64,000 nt of DNA. It comes from Citrobacter sp. MGH106. GTDB lineage: Bacteria; Pseudomonadota; Gammaproteobacteria; Enterobacterales; Enterobacteriaceae. Positions 9,571 to 20,188 of this stretch are shown here, one piece after another. Each line of letters starts with the position of its first letter. Positions within the stretch are counted from its first letter, which is position 1. Under the pieces are notes generated by a model that did not search any database, was not told the DNA's origin, and saw only the letters and a program-made list of their open reading frames with translations. The position numbers and the translations under genes were made by a program. The stretch is from NCBI RefSeq assembly GCF_001037495.1, contig NZ_KQ089822.1, forward strand, positions 1 to 64,000, read 5' to 3'.

Positions 9571-9982
9571 TACTTTTCCTTAAAAACCGAAAGCTCGTTA
9601 TTTACCGGATAACGGCAAGGCGATAACGCGCGCAAATAAAATAATAGTTGGCTATCCTACAAATTATTAGCTTGCGATGTAAGTAATACTTATTTTGCTG
9701 TACGATGCACGGCACATAAAAACAAAAAAAGATTAATCAGCTACTTTTTCGTTAGCAGGAAGTATGCAATGACCTGATGCAGGTAAACACATATTGAAAT
9801 AAACATTTGCCCAATGAATATATTAACTAATTTTTATTTGTTTTGATTATTTATGTATGTTGCACGTAATGAAATATTTTAGATCTCGTCTAAATAAATG
9901 CGAAGTGATACATTTGCTCCATATGGCAAATATTTGATAAGAAAGTTTATCAATTCCTATTCTGTCCCAGGCATTTGAAACC
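9571..9982. promoter_or_regulatory. acrE-acrS divergent control region
   Basis: This 412-bp region separates the divergent genes and is very AT-rich from about 9640 to 9960, the profile of an H-NS-silenced promoter region. It should hold the acrE and acrS promoters and the AcrS operator. No open reading frame with a credible start is present. Confidence 0.6.
9912..9931. promoter_or_regulatory. Inverted repeat, candidate AcrS operator
   Basis: ATTTGC and GCAAAT are complementary 6-bp arms around an 8-bp centre containing CATATG. The site lies 52 bp before the acrS start, the size and place expected for a TetR-family operator. The assignment is inference from position. Confidence 0.4.
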
Positions 9983-10639
9983 ATGGCTAAAAAAACGAAA
10001 GCTGATGCCCTCAAAACACGACAGCATCTCATTGAAACAGCGATTGTACAGTTTGCTCTACGTGGTGTAGGCAATACGACGCTAAACGACATTGCGGATG
10101 CCGCCAACGTGACGCGAGGCGCAATCTATTGGCATTTCGAAAATAAGATCCAACTGTTTAATGAGTTATGGCTACAGCAACCCCCTTTGCGCGATCTTAT
10201 TCAGGACAGACTCATTGGACGCTGGGGTAATAATCCGTTACAGCGATTGCGAGAAAAACTGGTCGTTGGTTTGCAGTATATTGCTGAGATACCTCGTCAG
10301 CAGGCATTAATGCAGATTCTATATCATAAGTGTGAATTCAATAGCGATATGATATCAGAGCAGGAAATTCGCGATAAAATAGGGCTAAGTCATCAGAGTA
10401 TCCGTAAATCTTTACAGGAATGTATGGATGAAAACCTTATCGCAAGCAGTCTGGATTTAGACGTTATTATAATTATTCTCCATGGGAGTTTCAGTGGGAT
10501 AATAAAAAACTGGCTAATGAATCCAGCAAGTTATGATCTGTATGGGCAAGCGCCGGTATTAGTGGATAACGTATTAAAAATGCTAAGCCCTGATGGCTGT
10601 GTGATGCAGTTGATCAAGAGTGAAAATCAGGTTGGGTAG
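9983..10639 (+). CDS. acrS: TetR-family repressor AcrS (EnvR)
   Basis: This 218-aa transcriptional repressor has an N-terminal TetR helix-turn-helix (about residues 10-60, with TTLNDIADAANVTRGAIYWHF as its core) and a C-terminal ligand and dimerisation domain. It is homologous to AcrR and AcrS. In E. coli AcrS represses acrAB and acts on the acrEF locus. Divergence from the C-terminal part of the E. coli protein is marked, while the DNA-binding domain is nearly unchanged. The codon composition of the second half is AT-richer than neighbouring genes. Confidence 0.94.
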   Translation: MAKKTKADALKTRQHLIETAIVQFALRGVGNTTLNDIADAANVTRGAIYWHFENKIQLFNELWLQQPPLRDLIQDRLIGRWGNNPLQRLREKLVVGLQYIAEIPRQQALMQILYHKCEFNSDMISEQEIRDKIGLSHQSIRKSLQECMDENLIASSLDLDVIIIILHGSFSGIIKNWLMNPASYDLYGQAPVLVDNVLKMLSPDGCVMQLIKSENQVG

Positions 10640-10642
10640 TTT

Positions 10643-10665
10643 CAGCCGCCATGGCCTGACGGCTG
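10643..10665. terminator. Hairpin between acrS and yhdU
   Basis: CAGCCG and CGGCTG pair around an 11-base loop in the 52-bp gap between the converging genes. There is no T-run on either side, so it is at best a weak terminator. Confidence 0.35.
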
Positions 10666-10691
10666 CTATAAAACATCTGTTACCGTGCGTG

Positions 10692-10856
10692 CTATTCGAG
10701 GTCGACGCAATTGACCAGCTTGAGGGGATTCACTGAATTCATATTCCGGCACTTATCGTGCTCTGTTGTCATCAACTCTATCCACTGTATGAGCAGCGCA
10801 TCAAAAAGAAAAACGAAGACCGCAAAAACAACCAGCCACCAATACTTGCGAATCAT
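10692..10856 (-). CDS. yhdU: Small membrane protein YhdU
   Basis: This 54-aa protein is one hydrophobic helix (WWLVVFAVFVFLFDALL, residues 5-21) followed by a short polar tail with two cysteines (DKCRNMNSVNPLKLVNC). It matches E. coli YhdU, of unknown function. I chose the ATG at 10856 (MIRKYWW) because AGGA lies 8 bp upstream and it agrees with the E. coli start. An ATG at 10883 would add nine residues. It follows yhdJ on the same strand with a gap of about 80 bp. Confidence 0.85.
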   Translation of the reverse strand: MIRKYWWLVVFAVFVFLFDALLIQWIELMTTEHDKCRNMNSVNPLKLVNCVDLE

Positions 10857-10938
10857 TACCAAATCCTGTGTATTCATGCCCAAGTGTGCTGGGAATATAC
10901 ACGAAATCCAAAAGCTGAAAAGCAGACTTACAATGCTT

Positions 10939-11823
10939 TTACTTTGTTGAGATCTTGCCGCTATTTTCAGTTAATCGACTCTTTTTAGACCGATTATTGG
11001 TCTTTCGCTTTTTTATCTTTGCAAGCTCATTCTCTGAAAAATGGGAGCTGACACCCAGTCTCCTGAGTCCCATTTTTACGTATTCATCATTGATCTCAAT
11101 CCCAACGAATTTGCGACCCAGTTCCACTGCAGTAGCCCCGGTGGTGAAACTGCCTGCAAACGGATCCAACACCACGTCATCTGAGTTAGAGGATGCCAGA
11201 ATGATACGCTCTAACAGGGCCTTAGGTTTTTGGGTTGGATGATTTTCGTATTCATCCATCAGGTAGCGAACGCGCGGGAACTCCCAAACATTGCCAGGTA
11301 CTTTTTTCTGATTGTACGGCTGGGGCGGGTTCTTTCTGTAATCGATAAGCGCGCGTTTGGCTCCTGTTTTGGCTTCAACCAGAATATCATCACGATTAAA
11401 TGTATAGCTTTTCTGATCTTTTACCATCATCAGGATCGGTTCATACATGGAACCAAAGAAGTTTTTGGCCTGGACTGCAGAGCTATCATATGACCACACG
11501 ATGCGACTTTTAATGGTAAAAAGCTGTCTGCATTTGAGGTCGATATACGGTATGTTCTCTGTGCTGTTCATGATGTACATAGTGCCTTGTGGCTTAAGAA
11601 TGCGATGGCACTCTTCAATACACTCAAACAACCAGACCAGGAAGGTCTCTTCGTCCCAGGATTCCACCATTCCGTCAAAGTCTTTGCCGATGTTATAAGG
11701 TGGGTCGGCAAAAATGAGATCGACGCTTTCGGGTGCGAGCTTTTGCAGTTCAGTTAGCGCATCACCCTGGATTATCTTTTTCGATTCATCGCCAAAATAG
11801 ACAGGCTCACATCTCGCCTTCAT
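10939..11823 (-). CDS. yhdJ: DNA adenine methyltransferase YhdJ
   Basis: This 294-aa S-adenosylmethionine-dependent N6-adenine methyltransferase is of the beta order. The catalytic DPPYNIG (residues 40-46) comes before the SAM-binding motif DPFAGSFTTG near residue 220. E. coli YhdJ methylates the second adenine of ATGCAT and is an orphan enzyme without a restriction partner. No nuclease is next to it here either. The start at 11823 has GGAGG about 7 bp upstream and gives the E. coli length. An ATG at 11868 would add 15 residues. The C-terminus is lysine-rich (KIKKRKTNNRSKKSR). Confidence 0.95.
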   Translation of the reverse strand: MKARCEPVYFGDESKKIIQGDALTELQKLAPESVDLIFADPPYNIGKDFDGMVESWDEETFLVWLFECIEECHRILKPQGTMYIMNSTENIPYIDLKCRQLFTIKSRIVWSYDSSAVQAKNFFGSMYEPILMMVKDQKSYTFNRDDILVEAKTGAKRALIDYRKNPPQPYNQKKVPGNVWEFPRVRYLMDEYENHPTQKPKALLERIILASSNSDDVVLDPFAGSFTTGATAVELGRKFVGIEINDEYVKMGLRRLGVSSHFSENELAKIKKRKTNNRSKKSRLTENSGKISTK

Positions 11824-11848
11824 CGCCAAAGCCTCCGTGTGATGCAAA

Positions 11849-11887
11849 TAAAAAAGGCGCTTCCCCATGCCGAGTAGCGCCTTTTAA
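11849..11887 (-). terminator. dusB-fis terminator
   Basis: On the minus strand, AAAAGGCGCTACTCGG and its partner AAGCGCCTTTTTT form a hairpin with a T-run, about 24 bp after the fis stop. It lies just upstream of the yhdJ start. Confidence 0.85.
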
Positions 11888-11910
11888 AACAAACATATCG
11901 CTGATTAGTA

Positions 11911-12207
11911 TCAGTTCATGCCGTATTTTTTCAGTTTTTTACGCAGCGTACCACGGTTGATGCCCATCATCAGGGCAGCACGGGTCTGGTTACCGCGGGT
12001 GTATTGCATCACCATGTCCAACAGGGGCTGTTCTACTTCAGCCAGTACCAGCTCATAGAGATCATTAACATCCTGACCATTCAGTTGAGCAAAATAGTTC
12101 TTCAGTGCCTGTTTAACCGAGTCACGCAGGGGTTTTTGAGTTACCTGATCCTGAGAGTTAACGGTAGAAACGGTCAGTACGTCAGAATTTACGCGTTGTT
12201 CGAACAT
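11911..12207 (-). CDS. fis: Nucleoid-associated regulator Fis
   Basis: This 98-aa DNA-bending protein is, as far as I can recall, identical to E. coli Fis. The N-terminal beta-hairpin arm interacts with Hin-type recombinases. The C-terminal helix-turn-helix ([21 protein letters not shown], about residues 74-95) binds DNA. Fis activates rRNA promoters and shapes the chromosome in fast growth. It is the second gene of dusB-fis, 25 bp after dusB, and is expressed from the promoter upstream of dusB. Confidence 0.98.
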
Positions 12208-12232
12208 AGTTCTGTCAGCTCTTTATTTCTGT

Positions 12233-13198
12233 TTACGCAAAATTTTCGAAGTATGCCTCCAACGCCGCCAGCTGTTCGCTGGAATCTTCAATGGCGTTGA
12301 ATGTGCGCCGAAACTGGTCATTTGGAGCGTGTTCCTGGAGATACCAGGATACGTGTTTACGCGCAATTCGGTACCCTTTTGCCTGACCATAAAAGTCATG
12401 CAGTTCCCGAACGTGCGCACAAAGCAAGCGCTTCACCTCTGCCAGAGGCAGCGGGGGCAGCAGCTCCCCAGTGTCCAGATAATGCTGGATTTCCCGAAAG
12501 ATCCAGGGTCTTCCCTGAGCTGCACGTCCTATCATCAGGGCATCCGCCCCCGTATAGTCGAGCACAGCTCTGGCTTTATGCGGGTCAGTAATGTCGCCAT
12601 TCGCGATAACCGGAATGGAAACTTTCTGCTTAACTGCCCGAATACTGTCGTACTCAGCATCTCCATTGAACAAACAGGCGCGGGTGCGTCCATGAATGGT
12701 CAGAGCCTGAATGCCACAGTCTTCAGCCAGTTGGGCAATCTCTACGCAGTTACGGTGTTCCGGAGCCCAGCCGGTGCGAATCTTGAGTGTGACAGGAACG
12801 TCCACTGCATTGACGACCTCGGTTAGTATCGACTTCACTAGATCCGGGTACTGCAAGAGGGCTGAACCTGCGAGCTTACGATTCACTTTTTTAGCCGGAC
12901 ACCCCATATTGATATCAATAATTTGGGCGCCGCTTTCCACGTTAATACGTGCGGCATCGGCCATCTCAACAGGATCGCTGCCGGCAATTTGCACCGTGCG
13001 AATTCCTGGCTCATCAACGTGCACCATACGTAAACGAGACTTGTCGCTTTCCCAAACCTGTGGGTTAGAAGACATCATCTCGGATACCGTCAATCCTGCT
13101 CCCATCTCATAACACAGCGTCCTGAATGGTCTGTCAGTGATGCCAGCCATAGGTGCTGCGATCAGGCGATTTCTGAGCTGATATTGTCCGATGCGCAT
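12233..13198 (-). CDS. dusB: tRNA-dihydrouridine synthase B
   Basis: This 321-aa FMN enzyme reduces uridine at defined D-loop positions of tRNA. The TIM-barrel begins with [16 protein letters not shown] and includes the Dus signature with the catalytic cysteine ([12 protein letters not shown], Cys near residue 100). A helical tRNA-binding C-terminal domain follows. It is the first gene of the dusB-fis operon and has a short leader from the fis promoter. Its length is that of the E. coli protein. Confidence 0.97.
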   Translation of the reverse strand: MRIGQYQLRNRLIAAPMAGITDRPFRTLCYEMGAGLTVSEMMSSNPQVWESDKSRLRMVHVDEPGIRTVQIAGSDPVEMADAARINVESGAQIIDINMGCPAKKVNRKLAGSALLQYPDLVKSILTEVVNAVDVPVTLKIRTGWAPEHRNCVEIAQLAEDCGIQALTIHGRTRACLFNGDAEYDSIRAVKQKVSIPVIANGDITDPHKARAVLDYTGADALMIGRAAQGRPWIFREIQHYLDTGELLPPLPLAEVKRLLCAHVRELHDFYGQAKGYRIARKHVSWYLQEHAPNDQFRRTFNAIEDSSEQLAALEAYFENFA

Positions 13199-13558
13199 GA
13201 GTTAAGAAATGACCATACTGTGACTGCAAGGCGGCGTATATTACGCATTTTTTGCACGAGATGAAAGGCCAAACTTTGACCAATCCCCTGAGGTGGATCA
13301 ATGAATTGCTGGTTGAGTGGACAGTTTCAAAATAAAGTATTTAATAATCATGCGGATACAATAAATCGGTAATTTGGCATCCATTTATAAATTCCGAAAA
13401 CTTCTCTTTTTTTATTACTATCAGGGTAAGTTGAACAGGATAAAACGCTGTCTTTATGAACAAATAATGGCTTTCGAATGCGATCTCGCTCTCATTTCCG
13501 CAAATCCTTTTGCGAAAAAAAGAGCGATCTTAACGTTACCAACGGTAACGAAAGGGGA
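13199..13558. promoter_or_regulatory. dusB upstream region
   Basis: This 360-bp AT-rich gap between dusB and prmA contains the fis promoter at its left end. By analogy with E. coli, the AT-rich DNA upstream should hold Fis autoregulatory sites and IHF/CRP sites. I could not place them individually. No gene is evident. Confidence 0.6.
13238..13266 (-). promoter_or_regulatory. dusB-fis promoter
   Basis: On the minus strand, TTTCAT (-35) and TAATAT (-10) are 17 bp apart, followed by a GC-rich discriminator (ACGCCGCC). This is the arrangement of the E. coli fis promoter, which is under stringent and growth-rate control. Confidence 0.8.
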
Positions 13559-14440
13559 CTATTTCTTCTTACCGGTAATACGACACCACTCTTCTTTCTC
13601 GACAACCGGATCGAGTGTAAAGAGATCGGCATAGGCTTCACAGACGCTTTCCGCCTGGCTGGCAAGAATACCGGAAAGGCCCAATAAGCCACCCTCAACG
13701 GGCAGTACGCTGATTAATGGTGCCAATTCACGCAATGGGCCGGCGAGGATGTTTGCGACCACTACATCGGCTTTCATGGCCTCTGGCTGGTCTTTTGGCA
13801 GATAGAGCTCCAGGCGGTCAGAAACGCCGTTACGCTGTGCGTTATCGCGGCTCGCCTGGATGGCTTGAGGATCAATATCCACACCGATGGCTTTCGCCGC
13901 GCCCAGTTTCAGCGCTGCAATCGCCAGGATGCCGGAGCCACAGCCAAAGTCGATAACTGTTTTACCGTTAAGATCGAGGCTGTCGAGCCATTGCAGACAC
14001 AGAGAGGTCGTTGGGTGAGTACCCGTGCCAAACGCCAGGCCAGGATCCAGCATCACGTTGACGGCGTTTTCGTCCGGCACATCGCGCCAGCTAGGGCAAA
14101 TCCACAGACGTTCGCCAAAGCGCATTGGGTGGAAGTTATCCATCCATTCGCGCTCCCAGTCTTTATCTTCAAGCTGTTCGATTTTGTGCACGAAGCCAGT
14201 GCCCAACAGCGGGTGCTGTTCCAGAAGGGCAATAACTTCTTTCATGTCGGTTTCTGCGTCGAACAGGCCGATAACATCGGTATCACCCCACAGGCGAGTT
14301 TCGCCCGGCAGCGGTTCAAACACCGGCGTATCATGTGTATCCTGGAAGGTGATAGAAACGGCACCCGCTTCCATCAGTGCATCACTTAACTCTTCAGCGT
14401 TTGCACCGCTCGTGTTCAGTTTCAGTTGGATCCATGGCAT
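13559..14440 (-). CDS. prmA: Ribosomal protein L11 methyltransferase
   Basis: This 293-aa SAM-dependent enzyme trimethylates amino groups of ribosomal protein L11. It has an N-terminal L11-recognition domain (about residues 1-100) and a Rossmann methyltransferase domain with [19 protein letters not shown] (about 165-183) and the NPPF-like segment [10 protein letters not shown]. It starts 11 bp after panF and so is probably co-transcribed with it, as in E. coli. Confidence 0.97.
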   Translation of the reverse strand: MPWIQLKLNTSGANAEELSDALMEAGAVSITFQDTHDTPVFEPLPGETRLWGDTDVIGLFDAETDMKEVIALLEQHPLLGTGFVHKIEQLEDKDWEREWMDNFHPMRFGERLWICPSWRDVPDENAVNVMLDPGLAFGTGTHPTTSLCLQWLDSLDLNGKTVIDFGCGSGILAIAALKLGAAKAIGVDIDPQAIQASRDNAQRNGVSDRLELYLPKDQPEAMKADVVVANILAGPLRELAPLISVLPVEGGLLGLSGILASQAESVCEAYADLFTLDPVVEKEEWCRITGKKK

Positions 14441-14451
14441 GGCAAAACTCT

Positions 14452-15903
14452 TTATTTATCAGTAGTCAATATGACGGCTTGCGGGGCGGCAGAACCAAAA
14501 CGGTTTCCGACCAGGAAAGCCAGCAAACTTAGCAGTAACGAAGGCACAATCGGATGGAAGCCCAGATACTGAACGTTAAAGGTGGCGAGTACGGCATAGA
14601 GTACCCCACCGACAATCATGGCGCTCAATGCACCTGTCGCATTCGCTCGTTCCCAATACAGGCCAAGTACCAGAGGCCACAGGAAAACGGCTTCCAGGCC
14701 GCCGAACGCCAGCAGGTTAAGCCAGATAATCATCTCTGGCGGCTTCCAGGCAGCCAGCAACAGTAACGCCCCCAACAGCAGGGTGATCACCGCAGACATT
14801 CGCTTCAGGCGAGTTTCATTTTGTAGTTGTTCCGGGCGAAGGTTCAGGTAAAGATCTTTAATGATCGTAGCGGAACTTTGCAGCAATTGAGCATTGATCG
14901 TCGACATAATCGCTGCCATCGGTGCGGCGAGAAAGATACCGGCAGCAACAGGTGGCAAAACTTTTACCATCAGGGTAGGGATAACCAAATCCGGAACTGT
15001 CAGATCAGGGATTACCGCACGTCCCAGTGCGCCTGCCAGATGCATCCCAAACATCAGGATCGCCACTACAATGGTGCCAATGATAATCCCGCGATGTACG
15101 GCTTTACTGTCTTTATAGGAAATGCAGCGTACCGCCGTGTGCGGCAGACCAATCACCCCAAAGCACACCAGTACCCAGAATGATGTCATAAAGGTTGGAG
15201 ACAGAATGTCATCAGCACCCTGCGGTGTCACCAGCTTAGGATCGATGGTTTGCAGGGTTTCTACTGCCTGACTGAGGCCGCCTGCGGCGTGGACTACGCC
15301 CACCAGCAAGACGATAGTACCAATCAGCATCACCATGCCCTGCATGGTGTCATTCAGCACGCTGGCGCGAAATCCGCCGAATGCCGTATATAACGCGATA
15401 CTGATACCAAAGATCAGCAGGCCGGTTTCGTAAGGAATACCCGCAGCAGTCTCCAGCAAACGTGCGCCGCCGATGAATTGCACGGTCATCGCTCCGACAA
15501 AAGCCACCAGCAGGCTGAGGCTCGCCAGCCATACCAGTAAACGGCTCTGATAGCGGGCAAACAGCATATCATTGAGGGTTACGGCATTGTAACGGCGCGC
15601 CAGAATGGCGAATTTCTTACCGAGAATACCTAACGACAGCCAGACGGCAGGCAACTGGATCATTGCCAGCAATACCCATCCCAACCCGTATTTATATGCC
15701 GCGCCGGGGCCGCCAATAAACGAGCTTGCGCTAATGTAGGTTGCAGTTAGCGTCATGGCCAACACGACACCGCCCATGGAGCGACTGCCGAGGAAATACT
15801 CATTCAGGAAGGTGCCAGTCGTTCTCTTTCTCATTGCGTAAACGGAAAGACCAAACACCACCAGAAGATAGGCGACAAGCGGCAAAATGACTTCAAGCTG
15901 CAT
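14452..15903 (-). CDS. panF: Sodium/pantothenate symporter
   Basis: This 483-aa inner-membrane transporter belongs to the solute:sodium symporter (SSS) family and imports pantothenate for coenzyme A synthesis. About 13 helices are visible, with SSS features such as [16 protein letters not shown] near residues 50-70. The start at 15903 has GGAGG 6 bp upstream and gives the known length. The ATG at 15909 would overlap the ribosome site. The gene overlaps the end of yhdT by 11 bp, a sign of coupled translation. Confidence 0.96.
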   Translation of the reverse strand: MQLEVILPLVAYLLVVFGLSVYAMRKRTTGTFLNEYFLGSRSMGGVVLAMTLTATYISASSFIGGPGAAYKYGLGWVLLAMIQLPAVWLSLGILGKKFAILARRYNAVTLNDMLFARYQSRLLVWLASLSLLVAFVGAMTVQFIGGARLLETAAGIPYETGLLIFGISIALYTAFGGFRASVLNDTMQGMVMLIGTIVLLVGVVHAAGGLSQAVETLQTIDPKLVTPQGADDILSPTFMTSFWVLVCFGVIGLPHTAVRCISYKDSKAVHRGIIIGTIVVAILMFGMHLAGALGRAVIPDLTVPDLVIPTLMVKVLPPVAAGIFLAAPMAAIMSTINAQLLQSSATIIKDLYLNLRPEQLQNETRLKRMSAVITLLLGALLLLAAWKPPEMIIWLNLLAFGGLEAVFLWPLVLGLYWERANATGALSAMIVGGVLYAVLATFNVQYLGFHPIVPSLLLSLLAFLVGNRFGSAAPQAVILTTDK

Positions 15904-16135
15904 CGTCATCCTCCAGAGAAATATCGCGATAGATAAATTTCACCATTGCCCAACACAGCAAAATGAAAACCAATGGTGTCAGCAGACACGCCATCTCGAA
16001 CCAGTGTGGCAAGCCGGTAAAGCCCAGTGTGGAATCTGGTAAGTAAGCGGTCACCAACCATGTGGCAAGATAGAAAAGGGTCAGCCACAGCGCCCAGCGC
16101 GCCTCTTTATGGGCCTGAACAAAACGAGCGTCCAT
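15893..16135 (-). CDS. yhdT: Small membrane protein YhdT
   Basis: This 80-aa DUF997 protein has two hydrophobic helices (about residues 13-32 and 46-70) and an acidic tail (SLEDDDAA). Its gene lies directly upstream of panF and overlaps it, in E. coli as here. This suggests an accessory role for the symporter, though no function is established. Length is the same as in E. coli. Confidence 0.9.
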   Translation of the reverse strand: MDARFVQAHKEARWALWLTLFYLATWLVTAYLPDSTLGFTGLPHWFEMACLLTPLVFILLCWAMVKFIYRDISLEDDDAA

Positions 16136-16201
16136 TTTTTGTCCCTTGTGGATAAAGAAAGCGGGGATTGTACATTATGGGACGTACCGGAGGGGAGAAA
16201 A

Positions 16202-16230
16202 ACAAAAGGCCGGGAATTCCCGGCCTTTTC
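16202..16230 (-). terminator. accBC terminator
   Basis: AAAAGGCCGGGAATTCCCGGCCTTTT is an almost perfect palindrome followed by a T-rich run on the minus strand. It lies 14 bp beyond the accC stop. Confidence 0.88.
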
Positions 16231-16243
16231 AGTTAACGCGTGC

Positions 16244-17593
16244 TTACTTTTCCTGAAGTCCGAGTTTTTTCTCCAGGTAGTGGATATTAGAACCACCACG
16301 CTGGAAGTGCTCGTCATTCATGATGCGGATCTGCAGATCAACGTTAGTTTTGATGCCGTCGATGATCAGTTCCTGCAAGGCGTTTTTCATGCGGGCAATT
16401 GCCACGTCACGGTTTTCGCCATAGCAAATCAGTTTACCGATCATTGAGTCATAGTACGGAGGGACAGTGTAGCCTGCGTAAATATGTGACTCCCAGCGCA
16501 CACCAAAGCCACCCGGTGCGTGGAAACGCGTAATTTTACCCGGGCTTGGCAGGAAGGTGTTCGGGTCTTCGGCGTTGATACGGCATTCTACCGCATGGCC
16601 TTTAACTATAACTTCATCCTGCTTGATAGACAGCGGCTGACCTGCTGCAATACGCAACTGCTCTTTGATCAGGTCAACGCCGGTGATCATTTCGGTAACC
16701 GGATGTTCTACCTGGATACGGGTGTTCATTTCAATGAAGTAGAACTCACCGTTTTCGAACAGGAACTCGAAAGTACCCGCTCCACGGTAGCCGATATCAA
16801 CACATGCTTTGGCGCAACGCTCGCCGATATAGCGACGCAGTTCCGGAGTAATGCCAGGTGCTGGCGCCTCTTCGACCACTTTCTGGTGACGACGCTGCAT
16901 GGAGCAGTCGCGTTCTGCCAGATAAATCGCGTTACCCTGACCGTCTGCCAGCACCTGAATTTCGATGTGGCGTGGGTTTTCCAGGTATTTTTCCATGTAA
17001 ACCATGTCGTTGTTGAAAGCGGCTTTCGCTTCAGCTTTCGTCATGGAAATGGATTGGGCCAGTTCAGCATCGCCGCGTACAACGCGCATACCGCGACCGC
17101 CGCCGCCGCCGGAAGCTTTGATAATTACCGGATAGCCGATGCGTTTGGCATGAGCGCGGTTAGCGTCCATATCATCGCCCAGCGGGCCGTCAGAGCCGGG
17201 AACGGTTGGTACGCCAGCTTTTTTCATCGCAGTAATGGCGGACACTTTGTCACCCATCAAGCGGATGGTATCGGCTTTTGGGCCAATGAAGATAAAGCCT
17301 GAGCGTTCTACCTGTTCAGCAAAGTTGGCGTTCTCAGAGAGGAAGCCATAACCCGGATGGATTGCCACCGCGCCGGTGATTTCAGCGGCGCTGATGATAG
17401 CCGGGATGTTCAGGTAACTTTTTACAGATGGAGCCGGGCCAATACAGACCGTTTCATCTGCCAGTAATACGTGTTTTAAATCGCGATCCGCGCTTGAGTG
17501 CACAGCGACGGTCTTGATGCCCAGTTCTTTACAGGCACGAAGAATACGCAAGGCAATCTCGCCGCGGTTGGCGATAACAATTTTATCCAACAT
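16244..17593 (-). CDS. accC: Biotin carboxylase, acetyl-CoA carboxylase subunit
   Basis: This 449-aa ATP-grasp enzyme carboxylates biotin on AccB, the first half-reaction of fatty-acid synthesis. It has the N-terminal [19 protein letters not shown] segment, the glycine-rich loop GGGGRGMR (about residues 163-170) and the catalytic [14 protein letters not shown] segment. The start at 17593 (GAGG upstream) gives the exact E. coli length, so an in-frame ATG 39 bases earlier, inside accB, was not used. It lies 10 bp after accB. Confidence 0.98.
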   Translation of the reverse strand: MLDKIVIANRGEIALRILRACKELGIKTVAVHSSADRDLKHVLLADETVCIGPAPSVKSYLNIPAIISAAEITGAVAIHPGYGFLSENANFAEQVERSGFIFIGPKADTIRLMGDKVSAITAMKKAGVPTVPGSDGPLGDDMDANRAHAKRIGYPVIIKASGGGGGRGMRVVRGDAELAQSISMTKAEAKAAFNNDMVYMEKYLENPRHIEIQVLADGQGNAIYLAERDCSMQRRHQKVVEEAPAPGITPELRRYIGERCAKACVDIGYRGAGTFEFLFENGEFYFIEMNTRIQVEHPVTEMITGVDLIKEQLRIAAGQPLSIKQDEVIVKGHAVECRINAEDPNTFLPSPGKITRFHAPGGFGVRWESHIYAGYTVPPYYDSMIGKLICYGENRDVAIARMKNALQELIIDGIKTNVDLQIRIMNDEHFQRGGSNIHYLEKKLGLQEK

Positions 17594-17603
17594 GTTCGCC
17601 TCG

Positions 17604-18074
17604 TTACTCGATGACGACCAGCGGCTCGTCAAATTCTACCGGTTGACCACTTTCGACCAGGATCGCTTTCACCACACCGGATTTATCGGCTTCGATCTGG
17701 TTCATCATTTTCATGGCTTCAACGATGCACAGGGTATCGCCCGCATTCACTTTCTGACCCACTTCGATAAACGGTTTGGCGTCAGGACCCGGGGTGCGGT
17801 AGAAAGTACCAACCATCGGGGAACGTACGATGTGACCACTGATTTCCGCTGCGGCTGGGGCTTCCATGCTTGGAGTTGCAGTCTGAGCGACAGCGTTAGA
17901 CAGAGCAGGTTGTTGCATCATTGGTGCAGCATAAGCCTGTTGCATCATTGGAAAACCTGCATTTGGCGCTGCACGGCTGATGCGTACAGATTCTTCGCCT
18001 TCAGAAATTTCCAGTTCGGAGATGCCTGATTCTTCAACCAGCTCGATCAGTTTTTTAATCTTACGAATATCCAT
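17604..18074 (-). CDS. accB: Biotin carboxyl carrier protein of acetyl-CoA carboxylase
   Basis: This 156-aa protein carries biotin on Lys122 within the EAMKMMNQ motif. The N-terminal 35 residues form the dimerisation part. A flexible alanine/proline/glutamine linker (about 36-77) and the C-terminal biotinyl domain with its thumb (PDAKPFIEV) follow. It is the first gene of accBC. In E. coli the operon is autoregulated by AccB and has a long leader. The 390 bp without genes upstream fits this. Confidence 0.98.
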   Translation of the reverse strand: MDIRKIKKLIELVEESGISELEISEGEESVRISRAAPNAGFPMMQQAYAAPMMQQPALSNAVAQTATPSMEAPAAAEISGHIVRSPMVGTFYRTPGPDAKPFIEVGQKVNAGDTLCIVEAMKMMNQIEADKSGVVKAILVESGQPVEFDEPLVVIE

Positions 18075-18466
18075 GAGTGGGTTCCGTACTCTTTGTTTAG
18101 TGAGATTGTGACAGGCGTTTTATCGCCGTCTGTATAGCATTTGAATAACTGTTGGTGACAAGATGCCACGCATCTCTGGCGTTGCACTGCGTGCCGCAAC
18201 CATTAAATGAGATTTCATGACTTGTCAGTCATTGTGTGGCTATCTTCTGCCATTTTCGGGTAAAAAACAAAATATACCTTCAATGCGCGATTGTCACCCT
18301 TTCAGCGGTGTAAAAACGCTCTCGGGGAAAGCAAGGTCGCACATTATAACCATTTCGTAGCAATTGGCAGCTAAATACTGGTCTTATCAGGGAAGATAAT
18401 CAACCGTTGGCATGTAAAGAACATGGGTTCGTCTGTGTTTTGCAACGCACTGCACATATCGTGAAA
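18075..18466 (-). promoter_or_regulatory. accBC leader and promoter region
   Basis: This 392-bp gap has no gene. A perfect -10 hexamer (TATAAT on the minus strand, 18343-18348) is followed by a GC-rich discriminator. Transcription from it would give a leader of roughly 260 nt before accB, like the long accBC leader of E. coli. I found no good -35 at standard spacing. Confidence 0.55.
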
Positions 18467-19066
18467 CTACCGCCACCACTGGCGGAACTTCTTATAACGG
18501 CAGGCTAAAAGCACGGTAGCGAGCGCTGCATAAATGATCGGTTGTGGAGATAAAATCTTTACCGACCACAGGTAATGAATAGGCGCCAGGATCGCCACCA
18601 GATAGACGAAGTTGTGTAAGAACTGCCAATATTTGCCCAGTTTTCGCTGTACTGCCTGTGTTGACGTTAATGTGAGGGCAAATAATATGACCCAACTGAT
18701 AATGCCCAACATCAAATAAGGACGCGTTGTTAATTCCCGTCCTAACAGTGCAAGATTATTAATGCCCAGTTCCAGTAGGGCATAGCTGGTTAAATGCAAC
18801 GTAGCCCAGGCAAAACACCATAACCCTAACAGGCGACGAGTACGTATCAATAATGGCTGTTTAGCGTAGCGCGCCAGCGGCGCGACCAGCAAGGTCGCCA
18901 GTAAAAATTTCAGAGCTGTCCTACCGGTAAAGTGTTGAATGTCTTTAACGGGATCGGCGCTCAATCCCCCATGATTTACCGCCCAAAAGAGCCAGACAAA
19001 AGGTAAAATACCGGCAAGATGCAGGCACACTTTCAGCCAGGTAATGTTTTTTGCAGTCAGGCGCAC
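18467..19066 (-). CDS. msrQ: Haem-binding membrane subunit MsrQ (YedZ)
   Basis: This 199-aa inner-membrane protein of the ferric-reductase-like family passes electrons to MsrP for repair of oxidised methionines in periplasmic proteins. Six helices are predicted. Histidines for haem lie in conserved segments ([44 protein letters not shown]). It starts with GTG placed directly after the msrP stop codon, so translation is coupled. It is slightly shorter than E. coli MsrQ (about 211 aa). Confidence 0.94.
   Translation of the reverse strand: MRLTAKNITWLKVCLHLAGILPFVWLFWAVNHGGLSADPVKDIQHFTGRTALKFLLATLLVAPLARYAKQPLLIRTRRLLGLWCFAWATLHLTSYALLELGINNLALLGRELTTRPYLMLGIISWVILFALTLTSTQAVQRKLGKYWQFLHNFVYLVAILAPIHYLWSVKILSPQPIIYAALATVLLACRYKKFRQWWR

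Positions 19067-20188
<1,122 letters not shown>

Noticed and set aside
13374-13634. Short plus-strand frame between dusB and prmA
   Set aside because: It runs into the antisense of prmA, lacks a ribosome site and would cross the expected fis regulatory DNA.
16520-17302. A 260-codon open frame on the plus strand
   Set aside because: It is antisense to accC, with no ribosome site and no known domain.
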